The notes under the pieces are model-generated. The model saw only the letters and a program-made list of their open reading frames with translations, had not been told where the DNA came from and did no database searches. 64,000 bases of DNA. Origin: Saturnia japonica. Lineage: Eukaryota; Arthropoda; Insecta; Lepidoptera; Saturniidae. Location of the stretch: the NCBI GenBank assembly GCA_033032175.1, contig CM065325.1:7220930-7284929 (forward strand), read 5' to 3'. Numbering within the stretch: the first letter of the stretch is position 1; each line of letters starts with the position of its first letter. This document shows positions 24,187 to 35,540 of this stretch, piece by piece. Both the position numbers and the translations under genes were made by a program.

Positions 24187-26129
24187 GTAATGATTCTTTC
24201 GATATTATTTGAAAAATGATATCATTCCATCAGTATTTTCTTATGACGTTGTCACGTTCAACTATCGTCAGTAAACCGACTTTACAGACAACCAATTTTT
24301 TTTCTCTGATTTTAGTCCTTCTGTTTATTGAAAAATGTTAAAACGAATATAGGGAAATGACAATTATTGAATAATATTTGCACAGATTTTTTAAATAATA
24401 TTTTTATATATCGCCTCATTAGGGAATCTGATGCTGAGATGTCTGGCAGTGACGTGCACTCTGGTACTCGGTCTCAGTAGTCACTATTGTTGCAAATGTC
24501 AAATAAGCTCTGTAATTATCGACTTGCGTTTGACAACATTACATTTCAAATTTTACAAAGCTTCATAGACTCTAAAACCACTGGATAAAAGCGGATTATG
24601 GTTTTAGCTTCAATTATAATGCGTATATTTTATAAGAGAGGAATTTTGGTAATTTTTGATAAAGTCTGAGTTTTCTTTTCATGTTCATTTCCTAGATCAA
24701 TCCGGGCAATAATTATCTTCATGAATATTTGAAAACATTTGTTTTAGCATTATTTTTGCATAAAGGTATTTACCATATGACTTAATAAGTGCTTGCGTAA
24801 TTACGTTTTATCACAATAAATAATTTTTGCAATAGAGTGATTTTACTTAAGCACGACAAACAAATAGTAGGGACCACGCGAATAAACGTTTAAATGTTTT
24901 AATTATACGTCATAAAATTTTTAAACATTTCGGTGAAATAAATTACAATACCTTTAATAAATTACAATGTATTACATTTTATTTTACTAATAGAATAGAT
25001 CGGTATTAATATAACATGGCAATTAAGTCCATAATAATTTAATTTTGCAAAAATAGCCTACTTTTTATATCGCTTACAAAAAGGTTTTTTCTGCACAAAA
25101 ATTATTATTTTCATATAAATATTGTATTATCGTTTGATTAATATATTCAGTGGTACTTTTTCACATTATGCTTACACAATCTATATATTTACCAGTGTTT
25201 GCTGTAAAAGTTAGAATATTTGAATATCTAAAGGAAATAAACCTAAAATAATAATATTGGAATAAGGCTCAAAAAAAATTCTCGTGTACATTTTTAGTCA
25301 TGTTGACTTTATAGTAACTACGGTTATAGTAACACAAGTTTGTTTATAAATAAGATAATATATATTAAAATACAAGTGGTAAATACGCGTGCATAATAAA
25401 GTCAAATCAGTTTATAATATGCCCAATCTGTACTGTATTGAATCCTGACCACGGTGCGTCAAATTGAAAAGATCATCTCATTTTAAAAGTCTGAAAAATC
25501 TTTTACAACCTAAATTAAGCTCTGTTTCAATGAATATAAAATTCCTACTTTATGTTTAATGCGGAATATGGTTATTTTGTTATAAAAAGGGTAGTCTCGA
25601 TCTGTTGAAGTGAGTCTCGATTTGTCGCGTTTCGCCTCCGGGCACTCCGGCCTCTAATCTAGTTGTCGCCCCCGCTACGCAGTTAAAATCGCAAGGCTAA
25701 TAAAATATTTTGACCCCTTTATGAGATGGAAACGCCTACTTTTATGTACAGTTAGGATCATAAGTGTTGAGGCTGTGTGAAATACTATGTTTTATAAAGA
25801 ACTGTATAGCAGGAAATGAATATATTTCAGCATTACACACATTTTGTGTGAAATATATTTTAACCAATGTTGAAAAAGTTGTTATCTTTTTCTAAGATTG
25901 CTTGAGATATTTCCTGCAGATGTATTTAGTTGAATTTACATTACTATACAATATGCATATTAGGTTGCATGATAGCTCGTTTGAACGCCGCGTCACGAAT
26001 TAGGTATGGAAATGATAACTATTTTAAAATAATTGTATCACAGTGAATTGTGTTTTCTTTTTACTGCTGTTTCACATTTCACATGCTATAAATGAAAACT
26101 TGCTATATTTTACATGTGATACTTATGGT

Positions 26130-26260
26130 CTGTATTTATTTTCAACTTCTAAATGTGTTTCCAGCTAGCGACCTGGGAAATTTTCCCAGTGTTATGCTAT
26201 GGAGGTAAAACCAGGTCGCCAGCTGGAAACACATTTAGCAGATGAAAAGTGGGAATACAA
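26130..26260. repeat. Strong hairpin / palindromic element
   Basis: Arms 26151-26176 and 26211-26236 match with a single mismatch (aaatgtgtttccagct-a/g-gcgacctgg). Pairing continues more weakly outward on both sides. Inside the left half is a second small inverted repeat, ctgggaaattttcccag. It lies about 150 bp right of the tandem-duplication breakpoint. It fits a foldback/MITE element. A long-hairpin RNA is possible but not shown. Confidence 0.75.
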
Positions 26261-26509
26261 CTATATGAAAATTAAAGTTAAACATGTGTGAGACTTCAAC
26301 GTGGAAGACTTTTTTAGCAGGCCTTATCAATTGTATAAATTGTAATTTTGTGAAGTTAAATAAATATTCACATCATATGAAGCAGGTGTATTGGATTCAT
26401 CATGTAATATGACAAATTATTTTTGATGTCACATAAAAAATAGCAGTGATGCATGATATGTTACATGCCTACATCGAGCGCTACAATAGAGGAATACATC
26501 GAGATGTAA

Positions 26510-26600
26510 CCATAAACTCGCCTGGGTAGCTACCAATCTCTAGTTGAAAATCCATTGCCAAGCACCTGGTGGTAGGTACATTACGGCACTAACTTGAGTA
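26510..26600 (+). repeat. Diverged SINE fragment
   Basis: gcctgggtagctaccaatct, agttgaaaatccattgccaa and gcacctggtggtaggta are diverged relatives of the middle part of the SINEs at 43735 and 46660. Confidence 0.45.
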
Positions 26601-28600
26601 TCAAACATGAAGCAATGAGCAAATAAAAAATTGTCTTTACTTATGACTATTATTTGTTAAGATTGAAATATACTAACTTCGTAAACATATTTTACGTGTA
26701 TTGCGATAACTAATATATGACGTAAAGTTTAAAATATTTTTAGCAAGTTTGATCAAGAGTGTACACAGCGCACGGTGGGCCCCTACGAAACTATTCGGAT
26801 GCGACAATAATTGAAATTTGTGCCCGGAGGCATTCATGGCAAATAACTTTATTCACCATTTAGCTTCCAATTTTACAAGCGTGTGTTTTGTTAGCGGAAG
26901 GCATCGAGATTTTTTTTTCTTTTAAGCTCTGTCGGAGCTCATAAAAACTTGTATTCTTACTTAGTTTTGCTTGTCAGACATAAAGTTGATCGTTTACTTG
27001 TATTTAAAATGGACCAAAATTGATTATCAAAATGTTTACACACTGGTCAATAAAGTACCTACTTTAAAGGCAGAATGAAAAAAGGATAATGATTTTTAAA
27101 AATTGATGTGAAGAGGCGGAAGAAGAAAGTCAGCAATAGATCAGTCTGGAAGGTAGCCTGGTCATGGTAAAACCTTAGACGATGATGATACATAATAATA
27201 AAGCAATAATTATTTCTAAAAATTTTAGTATAATAGCAACCAATTTGTATACCTACTGAAAAGGCATATTGAGGCATTATAATAGGCATAATTATGTTGT
27301 AATAGTACATGAAAAGCACCCTCTTCCTACTTATTATTGAGAACAAGAATCATACAAAACATTCTCTCTTCGATTTGTTTCGGACACATTCCGTCCAATA
27401 CGTACAGCATCATTGTCTCAACAACTTTGTCGCATTTATCGTAATTGGCACGTACTACCTAACATTTTTGGAAAAGATAGCAAAACTTATTAAGGTTCAT
27501 GTGTCCAATTTTTTATTATAAAAAATAAAAAAAATTAATACAATGAAAAGTTATTATTATTATAAGAAATTGAAAACAAATACTTAAATATAAATTATTT
27601 ATTTGTTATAGTATAAGGTGATTAAAGGCAAGTTATTTCTAAGCCGTTCGTGAGTAGCGTCAAAGACCGGGTAATTAAAATTCTCTTTTGAGTGAAGTCA
27701 TTCGTGCGGAAACGCTAAACAACACCATTATTTAAATTGTTGTAATTTTACTGCAATTTTAATCAAGCTTTAATATAAGCTAGCTGGCACCCGCAACTTC
27801 ATTCGCGTGAAATATGATTATTATTATTACATAACTTCTAGAGAAAAACGTAATGATAAGCAGTCTAGATACATTGGCGGGTTCAGTCCTACAATAATCT
27901 AGACATACAAATTGGTTTACTAACTGCTAGGTGATTGTAATTCAAACACAGAAAAATTTGAATACTATTAAATAGCTGCTAGCCATTTATGTGCCCTATA
28001 AAATTTTCCATCGGCGGCCGAAAGAAATTCTAAAAATTTTCTCCTAATGGTCAGCTATGTTGTTTAAGGATCCTCTTTTTTAGACGCGAATTGAGAGTAA
28101 TTTGGTTTTTTTTTTCAAATGGAAATACCTTTCAATAAAACTATAGTTAATTTTTTTAAATTAATATTAAGTAATTAAGTGCTAATAATAATAATCATTT
28201 CACTCATAATTATTTTATTGACAAGTAAAAAAAAATGTGCGTTCAGCGTTTAACCTTTACACCCGGTTGAATTAAAACTTCTTTGAACTTGTAATAGATT
28301 TAAAAAGTGCTGATTATTGTTAGAGTCAAGTGTCCCTCTCCCTGCCAGCAAAATGGTTGTTTTTGGATATGTGAAAAAATTCACGAAAGTTGTTGGTATA
28401 TAAGTTATAGGCAATGTATGAAATGCTGGCATTCTATACAATGCCTAGGCATTTTATGGAATGTCTAAGTTTAGTCGGCATTTTATGAAATAAAGAAAAT
28501 TATTACACAATTTGCGTAGCCTTCTTTCTATACATTGCCTATAATATATAACGAATTTAAAAGGAAAATTATCACAACTAAGTAGGTTTTACAAGTTAAC
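26601..28600. other. Non-coding stretch with a small GC-rich island
   Basis: 26760-26920 is GC-richer and not repetitive within this window; it may be regulatory. From 27000 on the DNA is very AT-rich. Reading frames of 63-95 codons at 27059-27521 and 28250-28441 are low-complexity and unsupported. Confidence 0.35.
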
Positions 28601-28752
28601 GAGTAATAGTAGATCAACTTATAAAATGTACTCGGAGAAGTAATTTCGTACAAATTCCATTGAACATTGCTTAGCCCCTTTGTAAGTCTGCATATTGTGC
28701 AATTACGGAACTCTACACTGCGCGTGGCCCAACACGCACTTGGCCGGTTTTT
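28600..28752 (-). repeat. 'ggccaagtgcg' repeat, 5' part
   Basis: On the minus strand it starts aaaccggccaagtgcgtg and continues with gttccgtaattgc. This is the 5' end layout of the repeat found in full in plus orientation at 42577-43159. It is truncated or diverged beyond about 28600. Confidence 0.5.
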
Positions 28753-29039
28753 GTTTATTAGAATTCGAAACTGTAAAATATGGAAAAAATAATTTTTATA
28801 TATGTATTATATAAAATTTTGTGAACTTTTCGAAAATTAGTAAAATAAATATAACATTTTATTTGTATCAGTATTGTTCAAATATTTGTTTATAAATATT
28901 TTATTAATAGCGGCGTAGATTTTATAACGATAAATTAAATGAAACTAGCAAATAGATCATACTTTGCATTTTAAATTTGTTCTCAGGTTTATTTTTAATC
29001 AAAAACAAATTTTAAATAGTTTATAATTAAGTAATTAAA

Positions 29040-29170
29040 TGAATATTGTATATTTGTAAACAATCTTAGAAGCGTCCTGTTTATTGGTTCCGCATAATTG
29101 GTCCAATTATGAAGCGTGCCGGGCGCGGGACAGCCTCGTGTTTGTAATTACGCCCGACTTCAAACTTTGA
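29040..29170. promoter_or_regulatory. Candidate regulatory block with homeodomain-type palindrome
   Basis: 29093-29111 is a perfect inverted repeat, cataattgg-t-ccaattatg. Each half holds an ATAATTGG/CCAATTAT word of the type bound by homeodomain proteins, and a further taatta lies 30 nt downstream. The block is GC-richer than its flanks and not repetitive here. Function is inferred. Confidence 0.3.
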
Positions 29171-29289
29171 TATTATCACCTCTACTATAAAGGTGTTAGA
29201 GTAAACATCGATATCGATACTTCTTCATATTTAAATGTTTTCCTTTATAAAATTATGTTATAGTTAATTATAGTAGGTATATAACAAAA

Positions 29290-29570
29290 AGCTGTGCTCC
29301 ACGTTTACACCAGAGTTAAATTTATTGCACGAACTCTCTACAGCGCTACTGCCGACGCTCCTATGATGTGGATCACTTTTTTAACATCTCGTAGTTGCCT
29401 ACAGCTTTCCAGATCGATTAACGTTCATGGTTACTGCTCCACTTCTTTGTGTCATAGAAAAAAGTTATATAGCCTATAACTTTCCTCAATAAATAGGCTA
29501 TAAAGTACAAAAATATTTTTAATTAAGTGCTGTGGTTCCGAAGAATACCCTCCACATATAAACATACTAA
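29290..29570 (+). repeat. 'actagctg'-type repeat, copy 3
   Basis: It starts agctgtgctccacgtttaca and has gttcatggttactgctcc, ttatatagcctataac and ctcaataaataggctat in the family order. The 61-codon frame over it (29294-29479) is not a gene. Confidence 0.6.
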
Positions 29571-30486
29571 AAAAATCACTTTTTCTTTATAATAGTATTA
29601 CTATAGATAAATATGTAACTACGAGAATACAATAGTGTTATTAAAATATTTGTATAAATTCTATTAATTCCACTTTAAAAAAATAACTTAATATACTTTT
29701 TCCGGGAAAAGAATTATTGTAAACCCATTAAGCATGCACTTGTTCTTTACTATAATACCTATCGTTTTGTTTAATGCATTATAAATAATTATATTAATTA
29801 TCGATATTATGTGATAACACGAGCTCAGTATACTCTAGTAATACAAGGCGTCTTACTTTTATAGCAACCTTTTAATAAAAATATTAGCCGGGCGTGGGCG
29901 TCAAAGAAACAAGCTTAATTTAATTATCTTCACCGTTTAATAAACTGAGACTCGACGGCTAAATAACAATTAAGGCAAGTTAAACATAATATTTTGTTAA
30001 ACGCTCGCTTCGAGCTCACTAAGATAAAAGTCAGATATTTTTGAATTATTAACAAAAGTTGTCTATAAAATGATGTGGATTATAATGATATTGTCGTATT
30101 TTTCATATCTCAGTGCGTAAAATTCAAAAGTAGTTACCTAACTGTTATAAAAGAAAATTAAACTTAATTTTCTATTTACATGTTTATTGTTATTCATATG
30201 AAATGTATCTATTATACTTATTCATTTTATATAAACCTATATATTATATTCATTAATGAGCATTGTTTTTTTTCTTATATATCCGATAACACTGCGAGTT
30301 TATAATCTATCATGCAGACTCCTATCCTGATTCTTAATCCTCTTCATCATGAGTAATATTATTTATGTGTATAGTGTATATGCCCTTTGGGATTTCCCAT
30401 GGGCAAAAACTCAGGAACTTCAACCTTCTATATCCCTTTAGGGGCGAGTTTTCAAAAGTATTTTCTTAGTACTCATTTATTTATAC
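29571..30486. other. AT-rich non-coding stretch
   Basis: No gene. 29885-29960 has scattered ATTA-type words. 30385-30470 (ccctttgggatttcccatgg...) resembles part of another interspersed repeat. Confidence 0.35.
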
Positions 30487-30800
30487 TTAATATTATAAGT
30501 CTAAAGAGTTTATTCTTTGTTTGTTTGAATGAGCTAATGTCTGGAACTACTAGTCAGATTAGAAAACCTGTTTTTGTATTTTGTGACCTATTTATTGAGG
30601 AAGGTATAAAATATCACGCTAAAACTCTAAGGAGCGGATCAGGAACCATAAACGTCAAACATTCTGGCCAGATAGGAAATGAGAATAACACGGGTGCCTT
30701 AGCGTCAGCGAGATGGAAAGTTTGTCAAATAAACTTAACACGGGAGAAACCATCGGGCACAGCTACTATTATTCAAGGAACTCCTGTGCAAAATTTCATG
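30487..30800 (-). repeat. 'actagctg'-type repeat, copy 4
   Basis: In reverse orientation it has atattataagtctaaagag, 'gtttgtttgaatgagctaat', gtctggaactactagtcag, 'gacctatttattgaggaagg' and gagcggatcaggaaccataa, matching 50588-50870. A 186-codon plus-strand frame (30387-30947) runs through it. That frame is explained by the repeat and has no protein family of its own. Confidence 0.65.
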
Positions 30801-31260
30801 GTTCTGTCAGTGAGTCTTAAGAATTTCAATATTTACAAAACCAATGGGTTATATTATAGAAAATACAGCGTTAATTATTTTTATATTTTTGAAATATATA
30901 TCCCACAAACAAGTATAATCCTTGCCGAAAGCAAAAAGGGCTTTTAATTAACGTAACATGACACTGTATGTAATGCACGCCTGAGGCCAGTGCAATGAAA
31001 ATAAATGCATTCTATGATATTTAACGAATTGTATATCTTTTAAAAATTCTTGGGGCGAGATCAAATAATAATATATATTATGTAGTCTCAATTTTCAAAT
31101 GTTTCTTAATACACTCAAGATAAAGCCGAAAATATTAAACTTGGATAATATGAAAGATTTTATGCAAATCAACCAAATAAAAATAGTGAAAAGGTCTCAT
31201 AATGTCTTTTACGAGATCCGTTAGTTATATAAAAAAAAACTCGATTTATATATTAATTAA

Positions 31261-31580
31261 TATGGAAAGAGCTATAATCGGATTTCCTTGGAAGGATAGA
31301 ATCAGAAATGGTGTGATCACATAGAGAACTAGGGTTATGGACATAGCAAAAAGGATTATCTCGCTTAAGTGGCAGTGAGCTGGCTACATATGCCGAAGAA
31401 CTGATAACCGATGGGATAGACAAGTTCTGAAGTGAAACCACATTTAGATAAACGAAGTGAAGGATGCACCCTGAAAGATGCAACGACCTGAGCAGGGTCG
31501 CTGGATTCGACTGGGCGCAAAGGACTGAAGATCGGGTCCAGTGGACAGATACAGGCTGATGATGATGGTGAACGATCTCG
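31261..31580 (+). pseudogene. 5'-truncated RTE-clade LINE 3' end
   Basis: This is the last part of a non-LTR reverse-transcriptase ORF, of the type annotated in Lepidoptera as endonuclease-reverse transcriptase (RTE clade). Visible pieces in order are MERAIIG, DRIRN, KRIISLKWQ, AGYICRRTDNRW and, after a frame change, RVAGFDWAQRTEDR, followed by a gatgatgatgg tail near 31560. Stops interrupt it (for example after VIT and after KWQ). The polymerase core (YxDD) is absent, as expected for a copy truncated by incomplete reverse transcription. The frames of 64-76 codons on the other strand are shadows. Confidence 0.75.
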
Positions 31581-31795
31581 GTGACAAATAAATAAAATAC
31601 ATATTATTATTATTTAGAGTTTTTAGACGTAATATCACTAAAATGAGAAAAAATAAGATGACAGTTTAATAAGCGAGGTCGTTAATACAAGCTGATAAAT
31701 TTCAAATAAATACATAAGTCTAACAAAAAATTAGAATTTACATTGAAATGACCGGGCACATGCGCGAATCGTGGATCCACCGCTTCCGGTTATAT

Positions 31796-32020
31796 TAAAG
31801 ACAAAAATGCTTATTATGGGTGATCCTTAGAAGATAGACATAGGTTCTCCCTGACTTTTTTGTAGATCTTTTTACTATCTACAATTATGTACTTCATTAA
31901 TTTGATATATCTCATAAGGTTCACTCAGAGTACGCCATTTAAGCGCCCCAAAATCGTCATTTTCCTGAATTGACTTTTAATTGCGCGGAACCTTCGTTCT
32001 TTTTCTAAAATAAAATAAAA
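31796..32020 (+). repeat. Older repeat split by a mariner, left part
   Basis: taaagacaaaaatgcttatt... matches 42152-42375 closely: 'gacttttttgtag', ctcagagtacgccatttaag, 'gcggaaccttcgttcttttt', then ctaaaataaaa. The match stops at the mariner left end and resumes at 33302. Confidence 0.75.
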
Positions 32021-32022
32021 TA

Positions 32023-33299
32023 CTGGTCCTTACATATGAAATTGGCGTTTTATACGGGAGGAATATAAAGTCATTTTTTTTTGTCAAATAGATTTAATTA
32101 ATCAAAGTCTGCACCGTTGTTATCTATGCACTTTTGTCATCTCATAGGTTGTTCATTGATCCCTTTACTAAAAAACCATGGGGGCGAGAATCAATAAACT
32201 CTTTGAAGGCGGTTTGGACTGCCGCATCGGAGTTGAATTTTTTTCCTTGTAAGAAGTTGTCCAAATTCCGGAAAAAATGGTAATCTGTTGGAGCAAGTTC
32301 CGGGGAGTACGGTGGATGTCGCAGACATTCTAATGGTAGCTCATCTAACTTAGTGGTTGTTTGTTGTGCAGTGTGTGGTCTTGCGTTGTCGTGTAGCAGC
32401 AGTGGTCTAGAGCGATTGACCAATCTCAGTTGTTTAGCAGTTAGTTCTTCCTTCATGGTTTGCAGTTGCTGACAATATATATATATATATGCCGCAATCG
32501 TTTGGTCAGATTTTGGAAAGCTGTAGTAAATGACACCGGCGCTAGTCCACCAAACACTCGCAAGCAAATTTTTCTGAGACAATTTTCGTTTAGGGCAGTA
32601 TTTGGCTGGGTCTCCAGGGTTCAGCCATTACGACGAGCGCTTCCGATTATCGTACAGTATCCACTTTTCATCACAAGTAATGATTCGATTTAAAATCTCC
32701 TTTCATTATTGTGTCGGTTGAGCAAAGTAACACAGCAGTCGATGCGTGTTTGCAAATTCGATTCACTCAATTCATGAGGTACCCATCGTTCAAGTTTTTT
32801 TACTTTCCCGATTTGCTTCAAGTGAATTAATACAGTTTTATCACTTACCCCGAAGCCTGCAGCTATCTCTAAAGTGATTTGTGATGGATTCGCTTCCACA
32901 ACAGCATTTAATTCTTCATTTTCCACTTTGGTCTCCGGCCGTCCACAGGGTTGGTTCTGAAGGTCGAAATTTCCAGAACGAAAACGTACCGTGCTTTCTT
33001 TTGCGTCACCAGCTCCGTACACATAATTAATCCTTCGAGCTGTTTCTGCAGCACTGGTGCCACGGTAGAACTCGTACTCGTAAATATACCGATATTTCAT
33101 GTTTTCCATTGTGCGGTAATAAGCGACGTCAAAGAAAAAAATAATGAGGAAAAAACAAATGAATGACTATTTTCAAAACTCAAATGTACCAGCTAAATGA
33201 ATTTATAAATTTGAATTTAGAATTCTTAACCAAAGAGGAGATATTTCAGATCAAAGTGGTCAATACGACAAAACGCTAATTTCATATGTAAGGACCTAA
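32023..33299 (-). mobile_element. Mariner element 1 with TIRs
   Basis: 1277 bp. The left end (32023, ctggtccttacatatgaaat) and right end (reverse complement from 33299, ttaggtccttacatatgaaa) form inverted repeats of roughly 30 bp. TA lies directly outside both ends (32021-32022 and 33300-33301), as expected for the mariner target-site duplication. It is inserted in an older repeat. An AT microsatellite has expanded inside the coding region (about 32476-32491). Confidence 0.85.
32098..33109 (-). pseudogene. Mariner transposase, broken (element 1)
   Basis: A DD34D mariner transposase would bind the TIRs with its N-terminal helix-turn-helix domains and cut and paste the element at TA sites. The N-terminal part is open from 33109 to 32690. 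A frame change near 32690 then joins the catalytic part, and a TAA stop interrupts it near 32625. Acidic residues are visible in TCDEKW, LLHDNARPHT and LAPTDYHFF, with exactly 34 residues between the last two. Another frame change near 32160 and a TGA precede the C-terminal KCIDNNGADFD and final stop at 32098. In the N-terminal half, TVRFRSGNFD looks a few residues short for the helix-turn-helix linker. All catalytic residues survive, but the gene cannot make a full protein. It is of a cecropia/BmMar-like type by general appearance; the subfamily is tentative. Confidence 0.85.
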
Positions 33300-33301
33300 T
33301 A

Positions 33302-33446
33302 AAAAGGAAATTATCCGAAACAGACAGAAAATAATTTTCAAAGTTGCTTTTTGTTTTAAGTAACGTATATATATTATACCTATAAATGCATTTAATAAAA
33401 TGCTGATATTTTGACATTACAAACAGACCCTTCAATTTTATTTATT
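33302..33446 (+). repeat. Older repeat split by a mariner, right part
   Basis: 'gaaacagacagaaaataatt', gcatttaataaa and gacattacaaacagaccctt match 42450-42577. About 75 bp present in the uninterrupted relative (roughly 42376-42450) is missing at the insertion point. Confidence 0.7.
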
Positions 33447-34609
33447 TGTATAAATAATTCCGTAGTAATTGCATAATAAATGTTCCTAATGGTGTATTAT
33501 TTTCTTTGTCTTATTAGCAATTCCAGAATCTGAATAATGCTAATAAATATACATGTTAATAAATAATAGTAATTAATGAATACGTGTCTGAAAGTTGTTG
33601 AGTTTAAATTATTCAAACGAATTACAATATTTACAATATTCAATAATTAATACTTCTCAGGAATTAATCATCTGTGGAAACCTCACAGTGTAACCAATTG
33701 TATGCGGAACTTTACTTACCGTACTGACATAATATTTTACACCTGAAGCGAGAGATACCAATATATTATGCATTTCTCTCCCACATTTGTAACTCTCATT
33801 ACTTGGTGATAAAGTTGATAATTGATTAATAATCTACGATATGTAGTTTTTAATAATATTGTCGTGTGAATAGAAAGTATATTTTGAATACATTTTTCGT
33901 GATATTCGGGGTGTGGGCTACTTTGCAGCTTGTCGACGCTTCCGGTGCCGCGGTGGTGGTGTGAGTCTTGTCGCTTTGTCTGCACTGTTATTATGGTGAC
34001 CAACGGACGTATGAATCATTTGTGATCATGCATTTTAATGTTTTCTTTTTATATTGACTTTGAAAATAACCGTAATGTATCGGGTATTAAATACCCACAT
34101 TAACAAAATAAGAATCAAAAAGACTACAATGAAAAAGTCTGGCTTTTCCCAAAACGCTATACGACAAAATGAGTTTACCGAGATTTTACTATATGTAAAT
34201 ACCTACGTGTGGTGAGTGTGTTGGTTAGTCACCAATTAGTCATCAATTTGGTGAAGTTTTAGTTTCGTTCTATAATTAATTTGTCTGCATATATAGAATC
34301 ATATTATGTATGTATCATTTTTATACAGAAGTGGAACTTACATTCGCAATATTATTTCATTTTTAGAAACAGAAAGTACATTCATAGTAGTGGTATCGGA
34401 GTACCCACAATGGGGATAGTTTTATCCCTGGTGTACATCCACGAGAAAGAGTGACCATGATTTGATTTAACATAATAAGAAATTCATTGTTATTTTATCA
34501 TTTGCAATGAAAGATATTTTTAACACACTTCAAAAAAAGAATAAATTTCTCAAGTCGATTGTAATATACTACATATTATGTGTCGATATTATTTTCTTGA
34601 ATATCTTGA
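33447..34609. other. Non-coding stretch with one GC-rich patch
   Basis: 33890-34005 is GC-richer. On the minus strand it reads as protein-like sequence (QTKRQDSHHHRGTGSVDK...) downstream of an AG at a weak acceptor-like site. No donor or neighbouring exon supports it. The rest is AT-rich. Confidence 0.3.
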
Positions 34610-35060
34610 TTAGTGATCACACGGCTCGTGGGCGTTATCAGGTAGAACGCGAGTCGTATGGACGTTTATCAGGGTTAAATGCAAGCACATAAGCAAAATA
34701 TACTCTCACAGTCACGGAATATCCGATCCAACTGAGAATGTTTGATTTGGGGTTAACCCCCGTGGCCTCTAACCTCCCCTATAGCTACACCGAACCTCGC
34801 CTCTACGATGAAACCTGTAACTGATGCAGACGTCCTCCGAGAGAATGATCCTCTCTCAGAGTTCCGACACCGTAGGCAGCCTCGAAAAATCCCAAAATAC
34901 AGAACTCCTCTCTATCTGACAGCTTGAGTAAGAGTGCCTCTCCCATAGAGTATAGTAATACAGTCATTACTCGCGCGTGGTAGGTTGCCCTGACCAAAAC
35001 ACGGCCTGAGCGAGACTGTTTACCAAGTCGGTCGTTATCCGTTTATAAGGTATGTGTGGT
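34610..35060. repeat. GC-richer dispersed repeat, family D
   Basis: tagtgatcac...gtgggcgttatcagg..ttaaatgcaagcacat is shared with 48473-48530 (gtgggcatcatcagg, attaaatgcaagcacaaag). The following 370 bp is GC-richer than its surroundings and non-coding, and ends with gtcggtcgttatccgttta. The class is unknown. Confidence 0.45.
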
Positions 35061-35189
35061 GGTTGTGTACACCTGTTGCTATCATCCCTAGTCAATAGTA
35101 ATCAATAATAGTACCAGGTCATTAGTAAGATTCCAATGATATCTTTGATTCTATTCTCCGCGACATCTGTATATAATTTATGGACGTTC

Positions 35190-35360
35190 TGATATAAACC
35201 GATATCCGACTAATATAACCGATAAACATTTGTTTATAAACCGATTTATGTGATTCTTTTTTCGTTGGAAAGGGAATATCTCAGGTGTGGTCCGATTTTA
35301 ATTTAATTGGCATTGGATTTTCGACTTCGAAGATACATAAATCAAGGAACTCCACAAAAT
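35190..35360 (-). repeat. Dispersed repeat, family E, copy 1
   Basis: Its reverse complement matches 57425-57560: ggagttcctt...gtatcttcgaagtcgaa, 'ccaatgccaattaaattaaaat', and aatcggtttataaacaaatg. Confidence 0.6.
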
Positions 35361-35439
35361 TATTAATTGATTTTCTTTTTCGTTAAAAATTGTCTTAGTA
35401 TAAAGTCTTCTGTTAACCTGACGGTCTTCTTAAAGTAGC

Positions 35440-35540
35440 GAGGGAAACTTGAATGAGGACTGCCTTAGACAGATGACAATAGAGTAGGATGAACGAGGCC
35501 TATACTCAATTGTAGATAGAAAAAGGCTGAAGAAGAAGAG
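35440..35540 (+). repeat. Probable LINE 3' tail fragment
   Basis: gaggcctatactcaattgta, then aaaaggctgaagaagaagag, is the layout of the 3' end of RTE-like elements. It is short and diverged. Confidence 0.4.

Larger units (their letters stand above)
20153..26003 (+). repeat. 5.85 kb tandem duplication, unit 2
   Basis: Second head-to-tail copy, 5851 bp against 5847 bp. Offsets between matching points are 5847 before and 5851 after the small difference near 21912. Right of 26003 the sequence (gtatggaaatg) no longer matches the start of a further unit, so there are exactly two copies here. Confidence 0.9.

Noticed and set aside
30387..30947. 186-codon plus-strand reading frame, the second longest in the window
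   Set aside because: It runs through a copy of the 'actagctg'-type repeat shared with 8788, 29290 and 50588; the residues follow the repeat and no splice or promoter context supports a gene.
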